Part shown: positions 23,401-34,200 of the stretch, in pieces | How positions within the stretch are numbered: the stretch's first letter is position 1 | How the letters are laid out: every line of letters begins with the position of its first letter | Assembly: GCA_941918925.1 (NCBI GenBank) | Contig: OW799237.1 | Span: 6,181,201-6,245,200, forward strand | Direction: 5' to 3' | Source of the DNA: Phyto melanocephala | Taxonomy: Eukaryota; Arthropoda; Insecta; Diptera; Rhinophoridae | Length of the DNA: 64,000 nucleotides | The notes under the pieces: model-generated | What the model saw: only the letters and a program-made list of their open reading frames with translations | Database searches by the model: none | Told to the model about the DNA's origin: nothing | Translations under genes and position numbers: made by a program

Positions 23401-25319
23401 GCTTAAATTCTGGAATGTTTTTAAGATTTCATCGTTGATGGCACCGTTATAGGAATGAAAACATTTAAGTTTTTTCAATTTTGCTATCAACGAAGCTTTG
23501 GCAGTATCAAAGAAAAAGGCATTTATAAACTTTAATTCCTCCAACTGTTCGCTTTGATGATTCACTAATAACTGGAAAAACTCAGTTGTCAAAGCTTTAC
23601 CCTCACAAACACTTACTTCTAAACGCTTTAGTTTCGGCAGCTGTGCAAGACAATTGATATTCTCTTTGCTGGTTGTGATTTTTATAGCTTCTAATTGTTG
23701 CAAATGCTGCAGTATGTGTTGAAAATCTTCTGTCTTTAGAAGAGTACAAGATGATATATCTAAGTATTGTAGGTTTTTAAGATTTTGGCAAATTTTTCTA
23801 AAATAAAGTGGTCGAATATTTCGACATTCATTTAGCGATAATTTTTCTAAGCCCGTTAGAATTTCGATATTTTTACCTAATTTAAAAACCAGAGTAGTAA
23901 AATAGAAAGTTCATAATTAAACAACACCGAAATAGCAACGCAATTTTGCACTCACCTGTTATGTCTTCATTATCAGTTATGTCTAAACTTTTTAGGCATT
24001 GTAGTGTTTTTAAATAATATATCAAAGACTCATTTACCTCCACACTATTCATTTTTAACTCCTTGAGTTGTGGCATTTTTTTAATTAATGTTTTTATTTT
24101 CTTTCCGTCTAGAGTACTTGCATCTATCGTTAGATTTTCTACGTTAGTACAAAACAAACCCAAAAAGTTGACATACGTGAGTTCCGCAAAATAACTAAAT
24201 AGACCACAGGAGAAATCGATCATTAGATTTTTAACTTGTGGCCCCACTATTTGAAGAAATATGTGTGTTTGGAACTGTGTCATTGAACTGAAACAGTCAG
24301 TTTTGAGGTTTACATATTTGGCATTAGAAAGCATTTTGAAAACGTCGCAAAAACGTGTACTGGATAGAGCGAAGTTAATTTGGTCGTCGAAATCTAATTT
24401 TCTGCAAATATATTCTAGACAATCATCGTTAAGTGATAAAATATTGGTCTGCTGATGGTCGTCAGTTTGGAATGTACAAAGTAAATCAGCTACGCAATCA
24501 TTTTTAGAGTAATTATTTATTTGATTAATAATACTTCGACCATTTGGTTGGTGCCAGCTCCAACAGGGTTTTACAGAAATGTTGTGATGCATAAAGACAT
24601 GTACGGTAGTTTTTAGGGTTCTATGAAAAAGTAAAAAAAGAAAATATAAATGTCTGTTCATATTACATAGGCATATGTACATGGATATGTATGTAAGTAT
24701 ATATTTTTGATAAATTTTTAACCATTGTAATGACATTTAAAAAAAAGTTTGCTTTCATTTTCATTCATAACAATATACGTAGAATTGATTTAAAAAAAAA
24801 ATAGCTTATCAGTAGACCTTTAACAAAATTTTACATGTTTTAAAAAGATATATGCAAAGGATAAAGTAAATATTCTAACAAATTAAATAAAATGAACCTT
24901 TTAAATAACATCACAACCACATGGTGTTTGCTACAATAAATTTTTAATTTACTTACTTGGCTGCTGCTTTCGGATCAGCAAAATTAACATAACATTTTTT
25001 GCCATTTCTAGCATTGCCTAGAAATCCAAATTTTAAAACTTCACCAAACTTGCTGAAATATTCCAAAACATTTCGTTTGTTTCCCTACAATGTGAACAAC
25101 AAATGAGACATTAAAAAAACTTCATAACACCTGGACTTACTTCTTTAAAGTTACTTACATTTCGAGGTAAATCATAAACGAATATATTATAAATTAATAT
25201 ATTGTCTTCGTTATAGGCAAGATCATTAACTATGGAGTATTTATCCTCTAAAATAAAAAAGTTAATAGCTTCTGGGTTAAACTTGTAAATTTTGTGTACG
25301 TACCATCTTGGTAGCTCAT
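17392..25319 (-). CDS. RRM, F-box and leucine-rich repeat protein with acidic tail (3' end not found)
   Basis: Coding exons on the - strand: 25319-25304, 25247-25159, 25084-24957, 24620-23956, 23876-23164, 23084-22985, 22794-22738, 22023-21988 and, tentatively, 17439-17392. All joins keep phase, giving at least 617 residues. An RRM spans about 26-97 (IYNIFVYDLPRN, VLEYFSKFGEV, GKKCYVNFADPKAAA). An F-box follows at about 138-180 (LSLNDDCLEYICRKLDF). Leucine-rich repeats run from about 195 to 510 (LKSLDITDNEDIT, LEKLSLNECRNI, LTRLYLKYCNSLT). The tail is Asp/Tyr rich. F-box/LRR proteins recruit substrates to SCF ubiquitin ligases; the RRM suggests an RNA-linked substrate, which is inference. The start context is AATCAACATG. 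No orthologue name was recognised and the stop codon was not found. Confidence 0.8.
17500..18277 (+). mobile_element. Outer dispersed repeat, copy B, about 780 bp
   Basis: Begins ACAGTGCTATATTCGGCCGT with the same hairpin and TATATACCCTTCAC. It ends GGTGAAGGGTATAAAAA. The middle has a T-rich tract, then a run of GGACAGACGGACAGAC units at about 18086-18140, then ACTTTATGAGGTCGGAAATG. It is the least interrupted copy and gives the ground plan of the family. It lies in an intron of the RRM/F-box gene. Confidence 0.75.
17655..17880. repeat. T-rich low-complexity tract
   Basis: Alternating runs of T and short A runs inside copy B of the outer repeat. Equivalent tracts lie at 31925-32065, 59680-59787 and 60660-60815 in the other copies. 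Confidence 0.8.
18655..18997 (-). mobile_element. Short Helitron-like element, 343 bp
   Basis: On the - strand it starts TCTATATACATACC after A and ends with the hairpin GGCGAAGTTCGCC followed by GGGTTCGCTAG before T. This is the classic Helitron 3' end: a short hairpin about ten bases from CTAG. The interior is unlike the 120-bp-unit elements. It lies in an intron of the RRM/F-box gene. Confidence 0.85.
19030..19270 (-). repeat. Diverged solitary relative of the 543-bp satellite unit
   Basis: Shares, in order, an AATTTCATT block, AACATAAATAG, GTGCTGATGATGAAATCGTA, AATGCATTCCA, TCGGCTAATATCG, ACAATTTAATTTAAT, AACTTAAG and a final AATAAAAATG-like block with the unit of the big array at 45524-59285. 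It has many substitutions, so it is an old dispersed copy. The orientation is that of the right arm. Confidence 0.8.
19931..21401 (+). mobile_element. Degenerate piggyBac-like element, 1471 bp
   Basis: The ends are inverted (CCCATTAATGGCCA on the left, the complement CCCATTAAAAGCCA on the right) and flanked by TTAA on both sides (19927-19930 and 21402-21405), the piggyBac target. Inside, broken + strand frames resemble piggyBac transposase in order: AYIPPDADIN and an acidic DVEDSCSSDSEDD stretch (about 20490-20625), FLGILLLSGYHNM (about 20883-20920) and a cysteine-rich tail with CELCDLALCVEKKCFKIFH (about 21158-21210). Stops and deletions make it inactive. A GTAC...GGTACAG motif occurs near both ends and inside. 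Confidence 0.85.
21402..21987 (-). other. Intron of the RRM/F-box gene
   Basis: No exon seen here. Two CTCTCTGAGAG words at about 21720-21770 form a small palindromic repeat. The donor GTAAGT of exon 8 is at 21987-21982. Confidence 0.5.
22122..22210. mobile_element. Truncated copy of the CTGCCTGTTC MITE
   Basis: The left end CTGCCTGTTCAACGATGT after TTA matches the complete element at 41388-41546 and continues through AACAAATTTTTAGTTTTTG. The right arm is missing. It lies in an intron of the RRM/F-box gene. Confidence 0.7.
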
Positions 25320-25969
25320 GTTGATTTTTCAAAGAATATTTTTGTGCTGCCGAGTGAAAACTTGATAAATTCGATGAGTTTTTTATTTAACTTCCTTTTA
25401 TTTTCCCAAATGCTCGGTGTATATCCGTAAAATCATTCAGTTTCTTTGTTTTCCTTTTTTTAAACAATAAGACGCGGGTAAGTATTAAAGAATTTGGTTT
25501 GATAGTAGCGCTGTAAAAGTATTGAGTACTTGGGTACTCACAGGCGACTATGTTTGTCATTACTCATTGACAAAGTTTTATTTTAATCTGATATTAAATT
25601 TAAAATTGTTATTTCAAATCAAGGTTTTTGGTCGTATTGTTTCAAGAATACTTACAAAATCCTCCAATACCCATACTCTTAAACCCCTGGGGTCCATTGT
25701 ATATCCCTTTATTGATAGATATACAAAAAATATCGTGTAAAAGATATGTTTAAATAATAAATATGTTTTAATAATAAAAATAAAAGAATTTAAAAATATA
25801 AGAGACTCCAAATTTCCTTGGCCAAACAATCATCATAATATAAATTTTTGTTTGAGTTGACGGAAAAAAGTCTTTGCTTAGTGTAGTAGCATCCCTGTAT
25901 AAGATTTTAATGTCAAAAGTTTCGTTTGCATTTCTCTTCAGCAGCATACTAACAAATAGAAGTATTTCA
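25320..25969. other. Region upstream of the RRM/F-box gene
   Basis: Should contain its promoter and 5' UTR. No core promoter element was assigned, and the open frames on both strands here look like chance. Confidence 0.4.
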
Positions 25970-26099
25970 AACCAAATTACAGCATTCGAACGTGATCGAA
26001 ATTTGAATATTCTTATTAGAATCTCTATACCTAAAGCACAGCGAACTGATCGTTCGAGTAAAATTTCGATCGTGATCGAATGCCGTAATTTGGCCCCTG
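25970..26099. mobile_element. Palindromic MITE of about 130 bp, copy 1
   Basis: Left CAAATTACAGCATTCGAACG, right GATCGAATGCCGTAATTTGG and CCCCTG. Related copies are at 33914-34048 and 39584-39699. The internal GATTCTAATAAGAAT/ATTCTTATTAGAATC word is itself palindromic. No coding capacity. Confidence 0.75.
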
Positions 26100-28288
26100 A
26101 TTTTCAGGTTGCTTTTTGTACACATACTTCTTATGTAAAACTGAAATTCAGACAGAACTGCATACTAGCCTTTATAGTTAAATTTATAGATACAGATTTC
26201 TTTTGTATCTGTAAACCTTATGAAATTCTTATATTGCTGTTGTCTTTTTTGAATTGGAAATACGTTTTGGTGCCGGATGTCGTTGCGCACCTTACCATAG
26301 AATTTGAAATTATGATGATTTTTGCAGTTAGGTGACTTTAGCGGATCAAAAATATTTGGTGGTTATTCTGGGTATTTTTGCTTGTTGCATAGTGTCATCA
26401 AGTGGTGGTGATTCTACAATAAACACAACATAAGAAACGTGTGTTTTTGTTGTTTTAGTTTGCAGATGTGTCAAAAAAAAATAGTTTTTGTTTGTGTATA
26501 TTTTTTAAATTTTGGAGAGAAAAAGCAAATTATGTAAAAATAAATAACTTAATAATCCTGCCCAGGATACATTTATACAGGTTTCTTTATCAATGTTTGT
26601 AAAACTCCATATATAAAAATAAGAGACAAAAATACTATCTCTTTACGCTATCACCTTATGTAATTACACCATGGTTGGAACCTGAATTTTAGGTTGTTTT
26701 TTACACATAAGTACTTCTCACAGAAATAATAAATAAATAAACACGACTGCCTATACCATTACCACACAAAATTAACAGTTTTAGCCCTGGTTCTTTTATT
26801 ATTTCTAGATATAACATGTTCCTAGGTCTGTTCGAAAAAAGTTTTAGACAAATTTGTAACTAATCGAAAAACTTATGTATGAGCAAAAATATTTGAAAAA
26901 ATAATATACATACTATATAATTATTCTAGATAAAAACATACAAATCGTTCTGAAACTGAGATATAAGCACTGAAATACAATTAATTCGGTGTTTTTTCGT
27001 AAACTTACAAACGAAAACATATTTTGTTTAGCTTCTACATAACAGAGCCAAATGAAAGGGCTTGACTAGAATATAAAATGCTATTAAAAGTTTAAAACGT
27101 ATGATGACCTCATCTACAAAATGGCGTATTATAAATTCATGTGGGTCAAATCTAGTTAAATTTACCCGTACAACGCTCTCAATATTGGTATCTAATGGTG
27201 TTTGAAGTAAAATGGCGCATTTGCGAAGTTGTATTTGCACTTCCATCATATCCCACAAAAATAGTTGTTTATGACAAATTATTGCACATTTAAGAAGGCA
27301 TTTGGAATTAATACGTTTGCATTATTGATTTATAAATCCTAAAAATGCAATTTGCTTGCCACTACTTCCAAGCTATTTTTCTGAGATATAAAATTAATCA
27401 GCAGATAAGAAAATCGCCTTGTAATATTTTTTTTGCTCTAAAATAAAATCTGCCCTTTCAAGTTTTTTTTTTATTAGTTTATTTTTATGTGAATAATATT
27501 AATGCTTACGTTTCTTTAGTTTTTTTTTGTTTTCGTTAAACATTTTATTCCATAAAACAAATAATTTGTATTAATAATTTAAAATTAAATTTTTCTTAAA
27601 TTTTTTAAAAAATAAGGAATTTTTTTTATGTATAAGAGATAAAATAGGGAGTACGTTTTGTTTTAAAGTAATGACCAACTAAAGTAAAATTAAAAAAAGT
27701 AGTTAAAAATAAACACTAATTAAACATGTTTGTAGTATATGCATACATAATACAGAATTAATTTATGTATGTAAATGTTAAAAACAATTTGCTAATTACA
27801 TAGCACGATATCTCCACATTTCGGGTTGTATTTTTTTAAATTATTTCATAACACTTAACTACAAAATCCAATTAATAACATAAAAAAATATTAAGGGAAA
27901 AAATTATATATAATGGTTTCGGTTAGAAAGCCAAGAAAAAAAAATAAAAAAACAAAACAAACTTAGCAAATTCCAATTTTTGATTCATGAAATTGTTGTT
28001 TAAATGTTTAGTTTTTTATTTCTTTTGAATATATTGATAATGTAAGAAATTTGGTGATCGAGGAGGGGGTTAAAAATTATTTTGATATTATTATTATTTT
28101 ATTTTAAATATATGTATGTGTGTATGGGCTTCTTTTGCTCAATTTAATAATTAAATTAATATACATTTTAAATCTCATTTTCTTTTTTTTTTTGTTTGGA
28201 AAATTTATGTTACTAAATTATTCTACTTGTTGCTTTAGTTCTTGTTGAATATATTTCCACGGAATTGGGGGCAGGCTTAAGCATGACT
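26100..28288. other. Intergenic DNA and 3' UTR of the SCAF gene
   Basis: The right end carries the 3' UTR of the SCAF gene on the - strand; AATAAA on that strand at 28103-28098 is one possible poly(A) signal. Elsewhere only an unassigned - strand frame (27028-27258) is visible. Confidence 0.4.
27028..27258 (-). other. Unassigned open frame with protein-like composition
   Basis: The - strand frame reads MEVQIQLRKCAILLQTPLD and then VVRVNLTRFDPHEFIIRHF and VDEVIIRF. The composition is more protein-like than most chance frames in this AT-rich DNA. No family was recognised and no matching exon was found beside it. It could be an old transposon or gene relic. Confidence 0.2.
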
Positions 28289-31200
28289 TTAAGCTTCCGC
28301 AGCGGTAGCAGGAGCCGGACTATTAGCGGCAATGTCAAGAGTAGCAGCAGCAGCTTTGTCAGAGTTACTGTCACCGGATGCAGCAGTATTTTCAATACTT
28401 TGAGTACCACATTCTGCTGCTGGTGATGAATGCTGGACAGCGGCCTTAGCAGATGCATCTGCAGCTGCAACTTCTGGTTTGGGCGGTTTCTCAACCAATA
28501 TTGGAGCAACAGGTTTAATCATTTCTACCGGTGTTGCTGTTTCTATAGATGGTGTTGTTTTAAAATCTTCAATTGCTGGCGTTGTTGTTTCTTTAAATGG
28601 GTTATTTGATGTCACGGCCTTTGGTGGCGGTAGCTCATCATAAAGAGGTGTGGCAGATTTAGCATTTTTATCATAATCTTCCATTGGTGTTGCTGTTGAC
28701 GTATTATCAATGTGTGGCTTTTCTGCTTTTGTTTCATAGTCATCTTTATGATCTTTAAATTCTGCTTTTTCGTCGTTTAACAACGGAGTTGCTTTCTCCG
28801 TTTCAACAATCTCATTAGTTGTTGTTTTGTTACTATTACTGCTACTACTTATGTTTTCGCTAGATTTTACCGGCGTTGCTGCCGGCGATTGTTGTTGTTG
28901 TTTCTTATCGCTCTTGGTATCAAAATCTACGAGCTCACGATCCCAATCTTCTTCTGTATCGGTAATGTGTGGCTTTTTTTTGATGATGTTTTCTTCGTGT
29001 GTTATACGAGTGCCGCCGCCACTACCGCTGCCGGCAGATAGACCACGTCCGGCCCGATTATCGCGTTCAATATCGTTGCGATCACGTGGAGGACCAACAG
29101 GAAGACCACGGCGACCGCCTCTATTATTATCACGCATGTTGAACCGATCAGCACTACCTTCGCGATCACGGAAACGATTGCCACCAATACCACCGCCACG
29201 TCTTTTGAATCCACCATCATCACTTTCTTCATCACTCCAGTTACTATTATGAGGACCATCTCGGCCGCCACCAAATCCCCCACCTCGACCACCACGACCT
29301 CCGCCACCCCGTCCACCACCACGACCTCTACCGCCTCTACCACCAAAACCATCGCTAATATCACGATCAAAGGGGTTGTTTCTATTAAAGAATCCTATAA
29401 TTAAGGATAAACATATTGTTATTAAAAAAACTACCAACATTTCAAAATAAACTGAATTACCTGGTCCTTGTTGGCGGCCACCACCTTGACCGCCTCGCAT
29501 AAACATAGGCGGAGCTCCACCGGGACCACCTCTTTGATTAAACGCATTTGGTGGAGGTATACGCATTTGCATTAAATTTGTAGGTTGATTAAAGCGATTT
29601 TGCATATTGGGATGAAAATCACCTCCGCCGCCATTAAAATTAGGACCTCCGCCACGAGGTCCAGGACCGCCACGTTTGTCATATTCTGAAAGAAAGAGAA
29701 CAAAAGAAAATAGTTACCATATAGAAATAGAATCATTAGTTTGTATAAAACACTTTACCATTCATAAAATCAGGTCTATGAGGGGGTCCACCTGAATTAC
29801 GTGGTCCAGCGTCAGAGAAATTTGGTAATGGACCACCATTCTCACGCCATCTACCTTCATTGGCGTCATCATCAGGACCTGCAGTACTACCACGGCCACC
29901 CCATCTAGATGTACCTCCTACACCACCACGATTACGTTCACGTGAAAAGGGTTCTGTATTAGTGGATGCTGAATTATCACCAGCACTACCACCACCACTA
30001 ACAAAAGCTGGAGGGGGCTGTGAAAAATTCATACTATTCGTACTAACTGTTACTGCTGGTGCATTCACCGAAGCCATTGATGTTCCTTCTTCGTCTTCCA
30101 TTTCAATATCCATTTGATCATCACTGGACACATTGGAGGCCATTGCTGAAGATGGTGGTCCTCCGGGTGGTGGTGCGAATTGAGCAGGAGGTGCGCCATG
30201 TGGTCCACCCATTGGAGGCATATGAGGCGGGCCCATAGGAGGAGCTCCCCCCGGGCCGGCCATACCAAAGCCAGGCATCATCATCATAGCATGAGGAGGC
30301 ACTATATTAGGAGGCATATGAATACCCGACATCGGCATACCCATATGGGGAGGTCCAAGCATTCTTGGTGGGCCGCCCATGGGTGGAGCCATTGAGAATT
30401 GACCCGGTACCATTGGTAACATTGGTGGTGGGCCTCCGGTCGGTGGTGGACCCGGCGGTGGCTGTGTTGTATCTATGTTAAACATCATACCCGGATTTCC
30501 ACTAGGTGGCAACGCCGGAGGGGGACCCGACAAACTACCAGCACCAGCCAGTTTTACATGTTCACTTGCACTTTCCTTTAAACTCTTCATCTTGTTTATC
30601 TTATCCTTCATCCATCCGGGCATGGAGTCCTCATCAAACATACCACCTTCTTCGAGTGCATCGAAATCCGTATTCTCATCCAATTTATTCAACGGTATAT
30701 AGGTGACACCCAGCTCCAAATCCCAAAAATCTTTCCATTCCTTGCTCTTTACACCTTTGCCGGCAGCCCATGATATGGTTATGGCTCTGCCTTGTAACTT
30801 ATGATTCTTTAGCCCTTGCATGGCTTTGTAAGCGTCCTGACGGCGATTCATAACAATGAAAGCACAACCACGCGGTACAATTTGATCAATGCTCACAATA
30901 TCACCATATTCACCAAAAGTATCGGATAATTCCTCCTGATAGACAAGTTTTGACAAATGACCCACCCATAGTGTTGTACTACAAACTGGAAAAAATTTAT
31001 ACAAAAATAAACGTACATTAAACGATTTTAATATTTCGTAGGTAATTAAGATAAATGTAGTAAAAGCGTTTGCCAGAATGAATTCTCTTTTGGATATTAA
31101 TTGCCGTGCAGTTGTGAATTAACATAAACAATTGTGTTTATGACTTAAAACGTTCTTGATCACTTTGAGGTTGATAAGTTGTTTCTAAATTATTTGTGTT

Positions 31201-34200
31201 TTTTCTTCTTTCTATTTTTCTTAACAATATCGATGTACATAAGTTTAAATTATCCATTATTTGCTTTCAATAAAATTTTTATTTTAACGCCTTTTCCACA
31301 TTTAACTAAATAAACTTTGTAGTTAATTTTAAAAAGATAAAGAAAAACTTAATTAGGTCACAGGTGCTACTATTGCGAAAATGCAAAGTGACCTAAATTT
31401 AATCGTGTGGGCGATGTTGTAATATTTCTAAGCCAACAGGCTAAAAATCGTGGCTTCCGATCTTTTAACGCCCAAGAGTTGAGCGCTTACATACGGGAAA
31501 TGAAGCTTTTGTGTGTAGTTTAATATTTAATTTATTAATAACAAAAGCAATAGGTTAGAGGTAGTGCAAAGTAAAATCTAGTGCAAATTATTTCATTCAA
31601 ATTTGTTGCTGTAACAAAATGTGGATTTTCGTAAGACTAAAATCGCTAACTTAATTTCAATATAAGGAGCATTTCTTAGTATTTTTATGGATTCGATTTA
31701 TTTGGGACTGAATTTGTTTATACAAAATTCAATTAAACAATTAAATTAAAAATAAGAGTGCTATATTCGGCCGTGCCGAATCTTATATACCCTTCACAAC
31801 GTGTAGTCATGCAATAATAATAGTTTGTATCACCATTCATCTCACATGAAACCGTACATATGTATAAAAAACATACATATATAAAAACATACCATTGTAA
31901 AATTATAAATTTACGTATGTATGTTAAAAAAAAAATAAAAAAATTAAAAAAAAAAAAATAAAAATATAAATAATAAGTATAGGATAAAAAATAATAAAAA
32001 AAAATATTTAAGAATAAAAAATACATAAAATAAAAAATAAAAAAAAATAAAAAAAATTTTTTTTTGACTCAGCTGGGATTCGATGCCTTGTTTACTCTAA
32101 CCAGTATACCTCGTTTGTTTGTATGTTGTTGTTGTGTTAAAAAAACGAGGTAGCCGTGGTTTTTTGCTCAGTTGTTTATGTACTAATGTTTCTGATTTGG
32201 CGATGTCGGAGGCTTCAAGAAGTTGATTTCAACATACACACGGACAGACTGACAGAGCTTAATTGACTCCCCTATTCATAAGCTTTCAGAAAATAAAGGG
32301 CCGTATTCATAAAAAATATTTTAGGATTATTAGAGGCTTATTTGGCAGATGTTGTAGAGAAATTTGTCAAATAAGCCTTCAATAAAACTAAAATATTTTT
32401 TATGAATACGGCCCATATAAGTTATTGGGTCGGAAAAAAAAAATTGTAGAAATTTCACACGGAATGACAAATGATAAAAAAAAAGGTAGATTTTGTTCTT
32501 AAATATCTACACCTTCTAAATGGTAACTGATTCGATTACATTACTAAGATTGACGTTTTAAATCGTAAGACGTTAAAATTTAAAATTTTCTTAAATATTT
32601 ATATGTATGTAAGTAGGAAACAAATTTGCTCAACTATTATAATAACCACATTTTTTTTATTTTACAATAATACAATTGAAATGCACACAACACAATCTTT
32701 AAATAAGATATTTTTTAAAAGCGCACGCACTGACGATTCGAAATAATTCGGATTTATAAGGCGTCCTACTATGTCGTATTGTCATAATTAAAATAAAACA
32801 CTTTTGTATTGTTTATTGTAAGTTTGTCAAACTAAGGCATATTCATGCAACGGCGGATTGATACAACAAAGCAACCTTTAGTGTATGTTTTCTGTCAAGG
32901 CATATTCGTATTTGAGGAATGGTTGTTATGTTATGATCACTTTAGTTTTAAATATAATTTGACAAAAAAAAAGGATAAATATTTGTGATTACTTTGAATT
33001 TAATAAATAAATAAATAAAACCTTGATAAAGGGGGGCATTTGTTATCAAAAAAGTACAAGTGAACTGCTTAATAGCGAAACGAAAATCTCATTTTCCATC
33101 CCTACATAAATAAAAGACATCAAGGCGAATTCCACAAGTTTTCACATAACGCTTCTCGATCAGCTGTCGGGACGAGACCACCTGCGGATGTGTAAAACCA
33201 TTTTGAATTTTAAAAATTATGATAATACGACATGAAAGGACACCTTGAGAAACCATCAACTGTTTTAATAGCTTTTCTGTTTGTAGCAAGGCATATTTAA
33301 TTCATCAGGCTGTTCGTAAGGAATTTTTTTGTTTACATTTTTTATATATGATGTTTGACATTTCAAATATATGAGAGAAGAGCGAGAACTAATTTGTATG
33401 TAATGACTTTGACAAGAAAAGTTTATAATAAGCCAAGAAAAATAATCAGCTGAGGAATCAATACTAACTGATGAATATATTTGTCTTGTGTATAGAAAAC
33501 TTTTAATAACTCAATCTCTCTCTCTCTGTCTTAAAATAACGAGTGTAACGAACGTACACATTTCGTTATATTCTATGGTTTTATAATTTTTTAAAATTAA
33601 ATTTCTTTTCCCTTCATTTCTTTTTCTTTAGTTTTTGTTAAAATTCTAGAGTATTTTAATAAATTTTGTTAGTTTTATTGTAACATTATTTCGATAAATT
33701 GTTTTCTTTTAGAAAACTATTGTTTAATTTCGAAAAATTTACAAAAAAAAGTGGGTTGATAGGAGTTTTTGGATTTAATAAAATTTTGGATTATTTATTT
33801 ATTTTTAATAAATTTTAAATTTTAAGAAAATTTTCAATATATAAACACTTTAAGAGGGGTGTGATGTCATAAAATCCAATTGTTGGAATTGGATTTGAAA
33901 TCAACAAAAAAATCAGGGGCCGAATTACGGCATTCGATCACGATTGAAATTTTACTCAAACGATCGAGATCACTGTGCTTAAGGTATAGAGATTCTAATA
34001 AGAATTTTACAATTTCGATCACGTTCGAATGCCGTAATTTGGGCCCTGTTGTGAATTCTAAAAGTTTATCAAATTAAAATTAGAATTCCAATTAGAAAAT
34101 AAAACTGAAAAATCCCACATTCATATTTTTTGGATTCCATGATTTGTCTGATTATTTAAATTTTGAACGCTTTTGATGAAGAAATAACTGATTCCTTTTT

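Noticed and set aside
23882..24736. A separate F-box gene starting at an ATG near 24736
   Set aside because: That frame reads through an intron; the acceptor at 24621 and phase show that the RRM exons upstream join to 24620.
28827..29252. Open frames opposite the SCAF gene (28827-29252, 29860-30117, 30180-30706)
   Set aside because: These are shadows of Gly/Pro/Ser-rich coding exons on the - strand.
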